From contig CALBEF010000052.1 of assembly GCA_937927775.1 (NCBI GenBank), positions 1-42,868 of the forward strand: DNA of 42,868 nt, given 5' to 3'. Below are positions 6,987 through 15,097 of this stretch, piece after piece. The notes under the pieces were generated by a model. The model did no database searches. It was not told the DNA's origin and saw only the letters and a list, made by a program, of their open reading frames with translations. Each line of letters begins with the position of its first letter. Position 1 is the first letter of the stretch. The stretch is from an uncultured Anaerolineae bacterium (GTDB lineage: Bacteria; Chloroflexota; Anaerolineae; J036; Brachytrichaceae). The position numbers and the translations under genes are program-made.

Positions 6987-8768
6987 ATGCAGGATGCGCA
7001 CATGCGGAGGGACGTTCGCCGGAACGCCCCTCTTTTTATCGCGCTGGCGTGGCTGGCCTGGGCGCTGCTCACGGCGCAGCCGGCGCAGGCCGAGATTCCC
7101 ATCGTCGAGCCGGGCGATTACGCGGACACGATTATCGACAACGCGCCGGGGACGCCCGATATGCCCCATATCTCTGACCCGTGGTTCATGTGGTTTGTCA
7201 TGGGCACGTTGAACCGGCCTGATGACGTGGATGTGGTGACGTTCGAGTACGAAGCCGGCGAGCTGTTCCGCGCCAAACTGTACATCCCGGCCCATGAAGA
7301 CCTGCGCCACTTTGCGCCGATCATTGCGCTGATGGGGCCTGGGTTGCCGCCGGGTGAAGCGCCCTTCCCGTTGCCGGCCGGCATGGGCATCGTCACCGCC
7401 ACCAGCGCCAGCCAGGTTCCCTACTTCGACATTTTCACCCAGATGACGTTCTGGCCGCGCGCCGAGATCGAACTGACGATGCCGCAGACGGGCCGCTATT
7501 ACATGCTGGTGTACGGCGAGCCGGCTGGCCGCGCGCTATACGCGCTGGATATCGGCATCATGGAGACCTACGCGCCGTGGGTGATCGTCAACTATCCCAT
7601 TTACTGGTGGCAGGTGCGCGAGTTTTTGCAATGGGGCCATGTGCCGGCGGCGATGTTGCCGCTGCTGCTGTCGTTTGGCCTGACGTGGATCACGCGCCGG
7701 CGCAACCTGCCGCACACCCATCGCTCGATCTGGCTGTTGGGCGTGTTTGGCGTGCTGTGGCTGGGGGCCGGCCTGGGCGCGTGGTTCTACAGCGGCGGCA
7801 GCCTGGCGATAACGGCTTTGACCCTCGCGCTGGCGCTGTTCGGATTATTGATCGCCGGCGCGCATGTCTTCACGCCGCTGCGCGAGCGCCTGACCCTGCG
7901 CGAGTTCGCGCGCCAGGCGCTGGGCGACGAGCGGTTCGTCACGCTTCATGAGGCGGATGGGTTGACCGTCGAGATCAAATACAGCGATGACGGCCCACGC
8001 GACGCGCCGCCGGTCGTGCTGATGCATGGGTTTGGGGCGTACTCATTCACGTGGCGGCATGTGCGCCCGGCCCTGCTGGAGGCCGGCTTCCGCGTGATCA
8101 CCGCCGACCAGCCCGGCTATGGCGCGTCGAGCCGGCTGCGCGGGCCGGTGTATGACACGCGCCGGCAGGCCGAGCGCGTGCTGGCCGTGCTCGACGCGCT
8201 CAACGTGCCGCAGGCGCACTTTGTCGGGCACTCCTTTGGCGGGCGCATGGCGATGCAGATTGCCATCAGCGCGCCGCAGCGCATGTTATCGCTCACTGCT
8301 TTGGCGCCGGAAGCGTTCGCCACTGAGCGGCCGGGCATTTCTCGCTGGCTCAGGATTCCGCTGCTGGGTTACGTGGTCGCGTTTTACTTCACACTGCCGG
8401 CGCTGGTGACGCCCTTTCTCAAGGCCACCTCCAAACGCACAGACTGGATCACGCCTGAAGTGCGGGCCGGCTACAACGCCCCGCTGGTGGTGAAAGGCTC
8501 GGTGTGGGGACAGGTGTGGCAGGGCCGCTCGCCCAAGGACGGGGCGGAGCCGGTGCCGCACAACCTGGCGCGGGTGAGGGCGCGCGCGTTGCTGGTGTGG
8601 GGCGGGGCCGATCCGGTCTTCCCGGTTAGCGATGGCCGGCGGCTGCTCGACATCCTGCCGGCTGCGCGCCTGCACGTCATCGAGGGCGCCGGCCATCTGG
8701 CGCACGAGGAAGCGCCGGATGAGGTCGCGCGGGTGATCGTGGCCTTTCTGCGCGATCAGGCAGACTGA
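6987..8768 (+). CDS. Alpha/beta hydrolase fused to an N-terminal membrane module
   Basis: A 593-residue protein. A signal-like segment (about 14-35, ending in AQAE) precedes an extracellular beta-rich region (about 36-200). Two or three membrane segments follow (about 212-232, 245-265 and 270-292). A complete alpha/beta hydrolase fold occupies about 330-590 and has an oxyanion segment VVLMHGFG, nucleophile GHSFGG (Ser near 415), acid GGADPVF (Asp near 541) and base GAGHLAHEE (His near 569). If the signal segment is inserted normally, the number of membrane segments decides which side the hydrolase faces. The substrate is unknown. The ATG at 6987 follows a GATAAT box by 8 nt; ATG 7002 is a possible alternative start. 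It is not obviously in an operon. Confidence 0.85.
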   Translation: MQDAHMRRDVRRNAPLFIALAWLAWALLTAQPAQAEIPIVEPGDYADTIIDNAPGTPDMPHISDPWFMWFVMGTLNRPDDVDVVTFEYEAGELFRAKLYIPAHEDLRHFAPIIALMGPGLPPGEAPFPLPAGMGIVTATSASQVPYFDIFTQMTFWPRAEIELTMPQTGRYYMLVYGEPAGRALYALDIGIMETYAPWVIVNYPIYWWQVREFLQWGHVPAAMLPLLLSFGLTWITRRRNLPHTHRSIWLLGVFGVLWLGAGLGAWFYSGGSLAITALTLALALFGLLIAGAHVFTPLRERLTLREFARQALGDERFVTLHEADGLTVEIKYSDDGPRDAPPVVLMHGFGAYSFTWRHVRPALLEAGFRVITADQPGYGASSRLRGPVYDTRRQAERVLAVLDALNVPQAHFVGHSFGGRMAMQIAISAPQRMLSLTALAPEAFATERPGISRWLRIPLLGYVVAFYFTLPALVTPFLKATSKRTDWITPEVRAGYNAPLVVKGSVWGQVWQGRSPKDGAEPVPHNLARVRARALLVWGGADPVFPVSDGRRLLDILPAARLHVIEGAGHLAHEEAPDEVARVIVAFLRDQAD

Positions 8769-8772
8769 CACG

Positions 8773-8827
8773 CAGTGCGGCGCGCGCAACATGATTGCGC
8801 GTCGCGCAGATGACAGTGCGGCGCGCG
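8773..8827. promoter_or_regulatory. Repeat cluster upstream of the R-M operon
   Basis: CAGTGCGGCGCGCG occurs at 8773-8786 and again at 8814-8827, 41 bp apart. Between the copies lies the inverted repeat TGCGCG-T-CGCGCA (8796-8808). The second copy abuts the TATACT box of the methyltransferase gene. This could be an operator for self-regulation of the R-M genes; no separate controller gene is present. Confidence 0.4.
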
Positions 8828-8833
8828 TATACT
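8828..8833 (+). promoter_or_regulatory. Candidate -10 box of the R-M operon
   Basis: TATACT lies 7 nt before the GTG start at 8841, and there is no Shine-Dalgarno. This predicts a leaderless transcript. Confidence 0.5.
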
Positions 8834-8840
8834 CGTTGAC

Positions 8841-10292
8841 GTGATTGCTCCACCCGTTGACCGGTCAGAGGTGTTGTCGCCGGTGACACGCAGTGCTGCC
8901 ACGGTGTCTGATATTGCGCGCCCGGAACAACAGCTTGAGCGACGATTCCACAACCGCATTTTCCCGGAGCCGGCGCTGAGCCGTGCGCTGGTCAGCTTTC
9001 AGGCCAATAAGTCGAAACCCGCGTATCGCTGGTACAAGTACAAAGAAGGTTTTTCGGCATCGCTTGTGGAGTATTTGCTGAACCGGTGGCAAATCATCGC
9101 AGGCAGGCTACTCGACCCGTTTGCCGGGAGTGGCACGGCGCTGTTTGTCGCCAGCGATGTGGGCATTGACGCCGATGGCATCGAACTGCTGCCTGTTGGC
9201 CGGCAAATCGTGCAGGCCAGGGAACTGGCCGAGCGTGGTCTGGATGATGAAACGATCGCGCGTCTGCGCAAGTGGCGGGAAACATGCCCGTGGAAAAGCG
9301 CCAGAGAGCGCGTCGAGATGGTTGAACTCCGCATTACGCGGGGGGCGTATCCGGCGGAGACGAAAGCGGCGATTGAGCGGTATCTGGGCGCAATCCAGAG
9401 TGAACAGCCGGCGGTCCAGACATTGTTGCGCTTTGCGTTGTTGTGTGTGCTGGAAGCGGTGAGCTACACAAGAAAAGACGGCCAGTATCTGCGCTGGGAT
9501 TATCGGGCCGGGCGCGCGCACGGCGGAAAGGCGTTCGACAAAGGCGCCATTCCGGACTTTGACACTGCCATCACCGGCAAGCTGAATGAGATTCTCCAGG
9601 ACCTGAGTGATGATCCGGGCCAGTTGACAGTGTTTGGGAACAGACCCGCCTGTGAGCATCGAGGCCGAGTTCATCTCATCGAAGGATCGTGTCTGGACGC
9701 AATGCCTCGGATGCCATCGGGGACGTATGACGCAATCATCACGTCGCCGCCCTATTGCAACCGTTACGACTACACGCGGACATATGCGCTGGAACTGGCC
9801 CTGCTTGGGATCGGCGAGCGGGAAATAGTCGATTTAAGGCAACGTATGCTCAGTTGCACCGTGGAGAATCGGGCCAAGGATCTCCTGGCGATGAATCCGG
9901 CGTGGCGCGAGGCGATTGCCGTGGCCAATGACAATACTCTTCTGCAGGCGATTTTGGCGTATCTCGAAGGCCGGCGCGAGGCGGGTGATCTGAACAACAA
10001 CGGCATTCCCCGCATGGTGAGAGGTTACTTTTACGAAATGGCGTGCGTGCTGACAGAAGCAGCCAGGGTATTGAAGCGTGGCGCTCCCTTGTTCATGGTG
10101 AATGACAATGTCCGATACGCGGGCGCAAGCATCGCTGTCGATTTGATCCTCTCCGCGTTTGCGGAACAGCCTGGCCTGGATGTTGAAGCGATTCTGGTGT
10201 TGCCTGATGGCAAAGGCAATAGCAGTCAGCAGATGGGCGAGCACGGCCGGCAACCCTTGCGCAAGTGCGTCTATGTCTGGAGGAAGCCATAG
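8841..10292 (+). CDS. Type II DNA methyltransferase, probably N4-cytosine, AvaI-like
   Basis: A 483-residue AdoMet-dependent DNA methyltransferase. Motif I is DPFAGSGT (92-99) and the catalytic motif IV is TSPPY (301-305); SPPY is usual for N4-cytosine and some N6-adenine enzymes. Motif I precedes motif IV with about 200 residues between them, which leaves room for target recognition. The next gene is an AvaI/BsoBI-like nuclease. From memory, M.AvaI is an N4-cytosine enzyme of nearly the same length recognising CYCGRG, so that target is inferred here. The GTG start at 8841 follows TATACT by 7 nt. The stop TAG (10290-10292) shares one base with the start of the nuclease gene, so the two form an operon. 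Confidence 0.85.
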   Translation: MIAPPVDRSEVLSPVTRSAATVSDIARPEQQLERRFHNRIFPEPALSRALVSFQANKSKPAYRWYKYKEGFSASLVEYLLNRWQIIAGRLLDPFAGSGTALFVASDVGIDADGIELLPVGRQIVQARELAERGLDDETIARLRKWRETCPWKSARERVEMVELRITRGAYPAETKAAIERYLGAIQSEQPAVQTLLRFALLCVLEAVSYTRKDGQYLRWDYRAGRAHGGKAFDKGAIPDFDTAITGKLNEILQDLSDDPGQLTVFGNRPACEHRGRVHLIEGSCLDAMPRMPSGTYDAIITSPPYCNRYDYTRTYALELALLGIGEREIVDLRQRMLSCTVENRAKDLLAMNPAWREAIAVANDNTLLQAILAYLEGRREAGDLNNNGIPRMVRGYFYEMACVLTEAARVLKRGAPLFMVNDNVRYAGASIAVDLILSAFAEQPGLDVEAILVLPDGKGNSSQQMGEHGRQPLRKCVYVWRKP

Positions 10293-11263
10293 TGTCAACG
10301 CGCCCCTGTCGCAGACACCTGAATTCTGCTGACGATCTGGTAACGCCTTATGAGGCCGTGCGCGCGGGGTTTGTGGCAATGGCCATGGAGAAAAACCGTC
10401 AGGCCACGCCATTTATCCAGCAGGCCAGATCGCTGCGGGCTGCGGTCAGCGGCTTTTCCGGGCCATTTGAATTGCTTGACGCGCCTCACATTGAGCCGTC
10501 ACTGCTTGTGGCAGCCGGCGTGTCTGACAAAGCCACGGCCTACTTGCAGGAGAGCGATCGTCGCGAAGCCATCCTCGCGCTCATTCGGAATTACCTCGAG
10601 CCGCAGGGCCAGAACTGGGTCGAGGAATTGTTGTATCGCTTTCTGTTGACCAGAGGCGATTCGCTGGGTGGAATGATGCGAAACATCGCTGGCGTGCTGG
10701 CCCAGCGGAAAACGACGCGCGCTATTCTGTCCGCGCTTGGCGTGATTGGCGAAACGTATCGCTACTGGGACAACGAAAGCGATCTTTGGCTCCCAAAGCC
10801 TGAGAACGACGCCGATGTGGAATTGAGAGTCAAAGGGATTGCCTGGCAGTCGCGCGGGGCGAATCGCGCGCTTGTCTTCAACATCAAGGTCCCGGCTGTC
10901 AACAAGAATGTTGACATGTGTTTGTTGAACTGCGGCCCGGAAGACTTGTCAACGGGGCGCGTGTCCAGGCTGATCTATCAATCCAATGAGCTTTATCTGG
11001 CGCTGGGTGAACTGAAGGGCGGGATTGATCCGGCCGGGGCGGATGAGCACTGGAAAACGGCCAGCACTGCCCTGAAACGCATTCGACAGGCGTTTGGCGA
11101 TTCGCCGCGCCAGCCGCTTCTCTTTTTCATTGGGGCGGCGATCGAGAGGGACATGGCGACTGAGATATGGAACCAGCTTGAAAGCGACGCGCTGGCGAAC
11201 GCAGCCAATCTCACGAACGACACGCAACTGGCTTCGCTTTGCCTCTGGTTGTGTGAGCTGTGA
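10292..11263 (+). CDS. Type II restriction endonuclease, AvaI/BsoBI family
   Basis: A 323-residue protein that starts at GTG 10292, overlapping the methyltransferase stop, with GGAGGA (10280-10285) upstream. It contains LLTRGDSLGGMMRN, NKNVDMCLLN and GELKGGIDPAGADEHWKT, which I recognise from the AvaI/BsoBI endonuclease family. Asp208, Glu240 and Lys242 form a D...ExK metal site. From memory, the BsoBI catalytic residues are D212, E240 and K242, so the agreement is close. The predicted activity is cleavage of CYCGRG unless methylated by the partner. Both genes appear intact. Family membership is fairly sure; the exact target is inferred. Confidence 0.78.
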   Translation: MSTRPCRRHLNSADDLVTPYEAVRAGFVAMAMEKNRQATPFIQQARSLRAAVSGFSGPFELLDAPHIEPSLLVAAGVSDKATAYLQESDRREAILALIRNYLEPQGQNWVEELLYRFLLTRGDSLGGMMRNIAGVLAQRKTTRAILSALGVIGETYRYWDNESDLWLPKPENDADVELRVKGIAWQSRGANRALVFNIKVPAVNKNVDMCLLNCGPEDLSTGRVSRLIYQSNELYLALGELKGGIDPAGADEHWKTASTALKRIRQAFGDSPRQPLLFFIGAAIERDMATEIWNQLESDALANAANLTNDTQLASLCLWLCEL

Positions 11264-11272
11264 GCGGACAAA

Positions 11273-11302
11273 AAACGGGGCGGTATGATCGCCGCCCCGT
11301 TT
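11273..11302. terminator. Bidirectional terminator between the R-M and ABC operons
   Basis: CGGGGCGG (11276-11283) pairs with CCGCCCCG (11292-11299), extended by AAA/TTT. On the minus strand a run of six T follows, which suits termination of the ABC operon. On the plus strand TTTACTTT follows, which would serve the nuclease gene. Confidence 0.85.
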
Positions 11303-11316
11303 ACTTTGCCCGAATT

Positions 11317-12831
11317 CTACTTCCTGCTCTGCGCCCACTCGTTCAACTGCTTTTGCGTTTCCGCGATCACCGTTTGCAGGCCGGCCTCATCCAGGCGCTT
11401 CAGGTACTCGGGCAGCGCCGTCTCTGGATCGACCATGCCGTTGGTGAGCGGCTCCGCCAACTCCTTCACCACTGCCGAGATGTTGGCCAGCTCGGTCTTG
11501 ACCGGCTCGGGGTTGAAGTTGAAGCCGAGCGCCGCCGACGGCGGTGAATCGTTGTTCAACTTGTACGTGGCTTCCCAGACCTTCTGCGCGGCCTGTTCGG
11601 GGTCGATGTAGTAGGCGTTGAACTGGTTGCCGAACTCCCAGTCGGTGTTGGGGTTGTAGTCGGCGTTGTTCGGGCCGGGCTTGATGACCTTGTTCTCCTT
11701 GTCGGCCCACTCCCAGTGCCGGCCCTCGATGCCTTTGCTGATCAGGTTGTAGAACTCGACGTCGGTGTTGAGCAGTTCCAGCACCATCATGGCCCGCTCG
11801 GGGTTCTTCGAGGTGCGGCAGATGGCGTTCATTGTGGCGCTGCTGCCGGCGGTGGTGAGGAACGGCTGTGTGACCGACTTCTGGTACACATCCTGGCCGA
11901 AGCGCTGGCGGGCCTCGATGTCGCCGCCCGGCTTGACGACACCGGCCATGCTCATGGCAAACTGGCCCGCGCGCCACATTGCCTCCGAGTCGGCGCGCTC
12001 GATCTTGTCTTTGGGCGTGTAGCCGGCCAGATACCACTTGCGCGCCAGTTCCACCGAAGCCTTGAACTCGGGTGTGGCGGCTGCGTTGAAGACCTTCAGG
12101 TCCTTGTCGTCGTAGCGAATGGCCACCGGTGTTTCCTGGCTCACGATGGGGTCGAAGCCGGCAGTCTCGAACATCCAGTTGTAGGACGATGTCAACGGGA
12201 TGATATCCGGCTCGCCCTCCTTTACCGCCTTGATGAACGGCTCCAGGTCTTCATACTTCTGGACTGCGTTGACATCCAGACCGTACTTGTCGGCCAGGTC
12301 CTTGCGGACGCTGAAACCAAACGGTTTGACCCAGATCTGCTGATTCAGCACGCCGTAGATCTTGCCGTTCACGCGCGCCGCATCCCAGCTTGATTCGGGC
12401 ATGCTCTTCCACAGGCCGGGCGCGTATTTGGGCAGCAGGTCGTCGAGCGGGATGATGTTGCCGTTGACGATGTTCTGGATGTAGTTGTTGATCCACGGAG
12501 CGACAAACACAATGTCGCATTCTTCGCCGGCGGCGAACGCCAGCTTCATCTTCTCGTCAAACGCGCCCCAGTCGATCGGCTTGAGCTTGATGGTGGCGTT
12601 GATCTTCTTCTGGGCAATGGCGCTCAACGCCTCGGACACCATGTCAACGTCCTTGAATACGTTGCCGCCGTAGGTGTAAGTGATGGTGACGGGCGGGAGT
12701 TCGGCGGGCTGGGCTTGCTCGCCAGCCTTGGGCGCTTCGGCTGCTTTGGGCGCTGCCGCCGGCGCAGCGCATGCCGCAAGCAGCAGGCCGATCATCGCGG
12801 CCGCTGCCATCTGTTTGGTCGTCCTGGACAT
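11317..12831 (-). CDS. Extracellular solute-binding lipoprotein, LplA/YtcQ type
   Basis: A 504-residue lipoprotein. The signal peptide ends in the lipobox LLLAAC (Cys near 21) and is followed by an Ala/Pro-rich linker. The rest is a family 1 solute-binding fold with a C-terminal DUF3502-like domain (about 370-500), as in LplA/YtcQ proteins that bind complex oligosaccharides. It is last in a three-gene minus-strand operon after two permeases, with a 186 bp gap that contains hairpins and would allow separate expression levels. AGGAGG precedes the ATG at 12831. The sugar cannot be told from the sequence, and no glycoside hydrolase is nearby. Confidence 0.9.
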   Translation of the reverse strand: MSRTTKQMAAAAMIGLLLAACAAPAAAPKAAEAPKAGEQAQPAELPPVTITYTYGGNVFKDVDMVSEALSAIAQKKINATIKLKPIDWGAFDEKMKLAFAAGEECDIVFVAPWINNYIQNIVNGNIIPLDDLLPKYAPGLWKSMPESSWDAARVNGKIYGVLNQQIWVKPFGFSVRKDLADKYGLDVNAVQKYEDLEPFIKAVKEGEPDIIPLTSSYNWMFETAGFDPIVSQETPVAIRYDDKDLKVFNAAATPEFKASVELARKWYLAGYTPKDKIERADSEAMWRAGQFAMSMAGVVKPGGDIEARQRFGQDVYQKSVTQPFLTTAGSSATMNAICRTSKNPERAMMVLELLNTDVEFYNLISKGIEGRHWEWADKENKVIKPGPNNADYNPNTDWEFGNQFNAYYIDPEQAAQKVWEATYKLNNDSPPSAALGFNFNPEPVKTELANISAVVKELAEPLTNGMVDPETALPEYLKRLDEAGLQTVIAETQKQLNEWAQSRK

Positions 12832-12952
12832 GATCCTATGCTCCTCCTATTTTGTTTGTTGAACAGCTTATCGAACTACAAAACCCTGAGGGGTTCATCC
12901 GGTGTTGCGCAAATGCGACTCTCTTCTTGTTCAACCTCCTGAATCTCGTGAT

Positions 12953-13017
12953 CAGGGCCGGCGTGCCGGCTCTGCCCTGTGACGCCTTGAATACGCGGGC
13001 AGGCGACCCGCCTGCCC
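12953..13017. repeat. Two intergenic hairpins between permease and binding-protein genes
   Basis: GGGCAGGC (12997-13004) pairs with GCCTGCCC (13010-13017) directly after the permease stop. A second, imperfect hairpin centred on GCCGGC-GT-GCCGGC lies at about 12953-12977. Neither has a T run. They may stabilise mRNA or be copies of a dispersed palindromic repeat. Confidence 0.6.
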
Positions 13018-13938
13018 CTACTCGCCCTTGATGCCGCCGAGCGTGATGCCGCGCACGAAGTAGCGCTGCAATGCCAGAAAGGCGATCGCCACCGGCCCGA
13101 TGGCGATGACCGCCATCGCCATCCGAATCGTCTGCAACGGCACCTTGACCGATGTCAGCATGGCCGATGCGGCGCTGTTGGCGCTCAGGAACTCGGCGTT
13201 GCGCAGAATGGCGAACAGCAGGTATTGCAGCGGGTACAACCTCTGCTCGTTGATGTACAACAGCGCCAGCCACCAGTCGTTCCAGAACATCAGGATGCAG
13301 AACAACCCGATGGTCGCCAGGGCCGGCGTGGACAGCGGCAGGATAATGTTCAGGTAAATCTGCCACTCGTTCGCCCCGTCGATCTTGGCCGATTCGATGA
13401 ACTCCTTGGGCAGCGTCAGGAAGTAGGTGCGCAGTAGAAACACGAACCACGGCACCACCAGATAGGGCAGGATCAGCACCCACAGCGTGTCGCGCAACTT
13501 GAGATATTGCGTCACCAGGATGTAGGTCGGCACCAGCCCGCCGTTGAACAGCATGGTGAAGAACACGAAGAAGGCCAGCGGCCGGCGCCAGGTGAAGTCC
13601 TGCCGGGCCAGCGCATAGGCCAGCAGCGACATCACGATCAGACCCAGCACGGTGCCGATCACCGTTACCGAGATGGTGACGCCATAGGAGCGCAGAATCT
13701 GGCTGGGGTCGAGCAGGATGTAGTTGTAAGCGTCCAGGCTGAACTGCGAAGGCCACAGACCGTAGCCGTTTCGCGTCAGCGCAATCTCATCGGTGAACGA
13801 GGCAGAGACCACCACCACCAGCGGGATCAGAAACAGCACCGTAATGACCAGCAGCGCGAAATGCAGAAGCAGTTGCCAGAAGTGACGCGACAACCAACTG
13901 CGCTGATGATGTGTTTTGACCGGAATTGCTGCTGCCAT
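13018..13938 (-). CDS. ABC sugar permease, YtcP/LplC type
   Basis: A 306-residue inner-membrane permease with six predicted membrane segments (first about 18-42, last near 265-290). The EAA loop reads EFIESAKIDGANEWQIYLNIILPL in relatives' position (cut here to the EFIESAKIDGANEW part for certainty), which contacts the ATPase. It is the second permease of the importer, 28 bp after the first. CAGGAG lies before the ATG at 13938; an in-frame TTG just upstream is less likely. No ATPase gene is present, as is usual for Lpl-type systems that share an MsmX-like ATPase. Confidence 0.92.
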   Translation of the reverse strand: MAAAIPVKTHHQRSWLSRHFWQLLLHFALLVITVLFLIPLVVVVSASFTDEIALTRNGYGLWPSQFSLDAYNYILLDPSQILRSYGVTISVTVIGTVLGLIVMSLLAYALARQDFTWRRPLAFFVFFTMLFNGGLVPTYILVTQYLKLRDTLWVLILPYLVVPWFVFLLRTYFLTLPKEFIESAKIDGANEWQIYLNIILPLSTPALATIGLFCILMFWNDWWLALLYINEQRLYPLQYLLFAILRNAEFLSANSAASAMLTSVKVPLQTIRMAMAVIAIGPVAIAFLALQRYFVRGITLGGIKGE

Positions 13939-13966
13939 CAAACCGCTCCTGACGTTCCGCGCATGT

Positions 13967-14947
13967 CTAGAAAAGCGACCGATCTGGATCGACCCGCTTG
14001 ACCATCCAGTTCGACACCAGGATGAGGACGAACCCGACCACGGATTGATACAGCCCTGCCGCCGCTGCCATGCCGATGTCGGCGTTCACGCGCAGCGCGC
14101 GATACACATACGTGTCGATGACATCTGTGGTGGAGTACAGCAGGCTGTTGTCGCGGGTCACGTAATAGAACAAGCCGAAGTCCGCGTAGAAAATGCGGCC
14201 GATCGCCAGCAGCGTCATGATGATCATGATCGGCGCCAGGTGCGGCAGCGTGATGTAGCGAATCTGATGCAGCTTATTGGCGCCATCGAGCATGGCCGCT
14301 TCGTAGTATTCCTGGTTGATGCCCAGCATGGCTGCCAGGTAGATGACGCTGCCATAGCCAACGCCTTTCCAGATGTTGGTCAGCATCAGAATCCAGGGCC
14401 AGTATTGAGGCGAGCTATACCAGGCCACCGGCTCCGCGCCGGCTGATTGCAGCGCGCGATTGATCAGCCCGTTGTCCGAGTTCAACAGCGCGAATGAGAA
14501 GTAGCCCACGATGACCCACGAAATGAAGTAGGGAAAGAACACCACCGTCTGGTAGGCCCGCGCGGCGATTTTCAGCCGCACCTCGTTCAGCAGCAGAGCC
14601 AGGCCCACCGCCGACACCAGCCCGGTGAAGATAAACAGCGCGTTCAGCGCCAGCGTGTTGGTAGTAATGCGGGCCAGCGCCGGCGACCGGAACAGAAACT
14701 CGAAATTCTTGAAACCCACCCATGCGCTGTCGAAGATGCCCAGATTGGCCCGGAAATCCTTGAAGGCGATGATGACGCCGAACATGGGCAGGTAGCTGAA
14801 TACCACCAGCAACAGCAAGCCCGGCGCTCCCATGACCAGGAACGGCATGTTGCGGCGCAGAGAGCGGGTGAATCGTTGCAGCCGGCTTGTCCCGGCCGCG
14901 GCGTCCACCGGCCGGCGCGCGCCCGGCGCATCCGTCAGGTGAATCAT
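13967..14947 (-). CDS. ABC sugar permease, LplB/YtcP-partner type
   Basis: A 326-residue permease, first gene of the importer operon. It has six predicted membrane segments. The first follows RRNMPFLVMGAPGLLLL, and the EAA loop is YYEAAMLDGANKLHQIRYI. The start is placed at ATG 14947 (MIHLTDAPG), which follows TATAAC by 6 nt; an upstream in-frame start at 15007 would run into the leader of the divergent kinase gene. The pair plus the lipoprotein form an importer for an unknown oligosaccharide. Confidence 0.9.
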   Translation of the reverse strand: MIHLTDAPGARRPVDAAAGTSRLQRFTRSLRRNMPFLVMGAPGLLLLVVFSYLPMFGVIIAFKDFRANLGIFDSAWVGFKNFEFLFRSPALARITTNTLALNALFIFTGLVSAVGLALLLNEVRLKIAARAYQTVVFFPYFISWVIVGYFSFALLNSDNGLINRALQSAGAEPVAWYSSPQYWPWILMLTNIWKGVGYGSVIYLAAMLGINQEYYEAAMLDGANKLHQIRYITLPHLAPIMIIMTLLAIGRIFYADFGLFYYVTRDNSLLYSTTDVIDTYVYRALRVNADIGMAAAAGLYQSVVGFVLILVSNWMVKRVDPDRSLF

Positions 14948-14953
14948 GCCAAC

Positions 14954-14959
14954 GTTATA
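14954..14959 (-). promoter_or_regulatory. Candidate -10 box of the ABC importer operon
   Basis: TATAAC on the minus strand, 6 nt before ATG 14947, with no Shine-Dalgarno between. The last base deviates from TANNNT. Confidence 0.35.
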
Positions 14960-15097
14960 CTCGACTCGCCCGGCCCTGTGGGTCGGAATGGGCCAAAGAT
15001 GGGCCAAAAACAGGACACGCGCGCGAGCGCTCAGCGATTTGCCATGCGCCAGAGCTTCGCGCGCTTCCCGTGATGGCCCCTGATGGAGAGACAGCCT

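Noticed and set aside
8841..11263. R-M genes as part of a larger defence island or prophage
   Set aside because: The flanks are an ordinary hydrolase and a sugar importer. There is no integrase, tRNA junction or other defence gene nearby.
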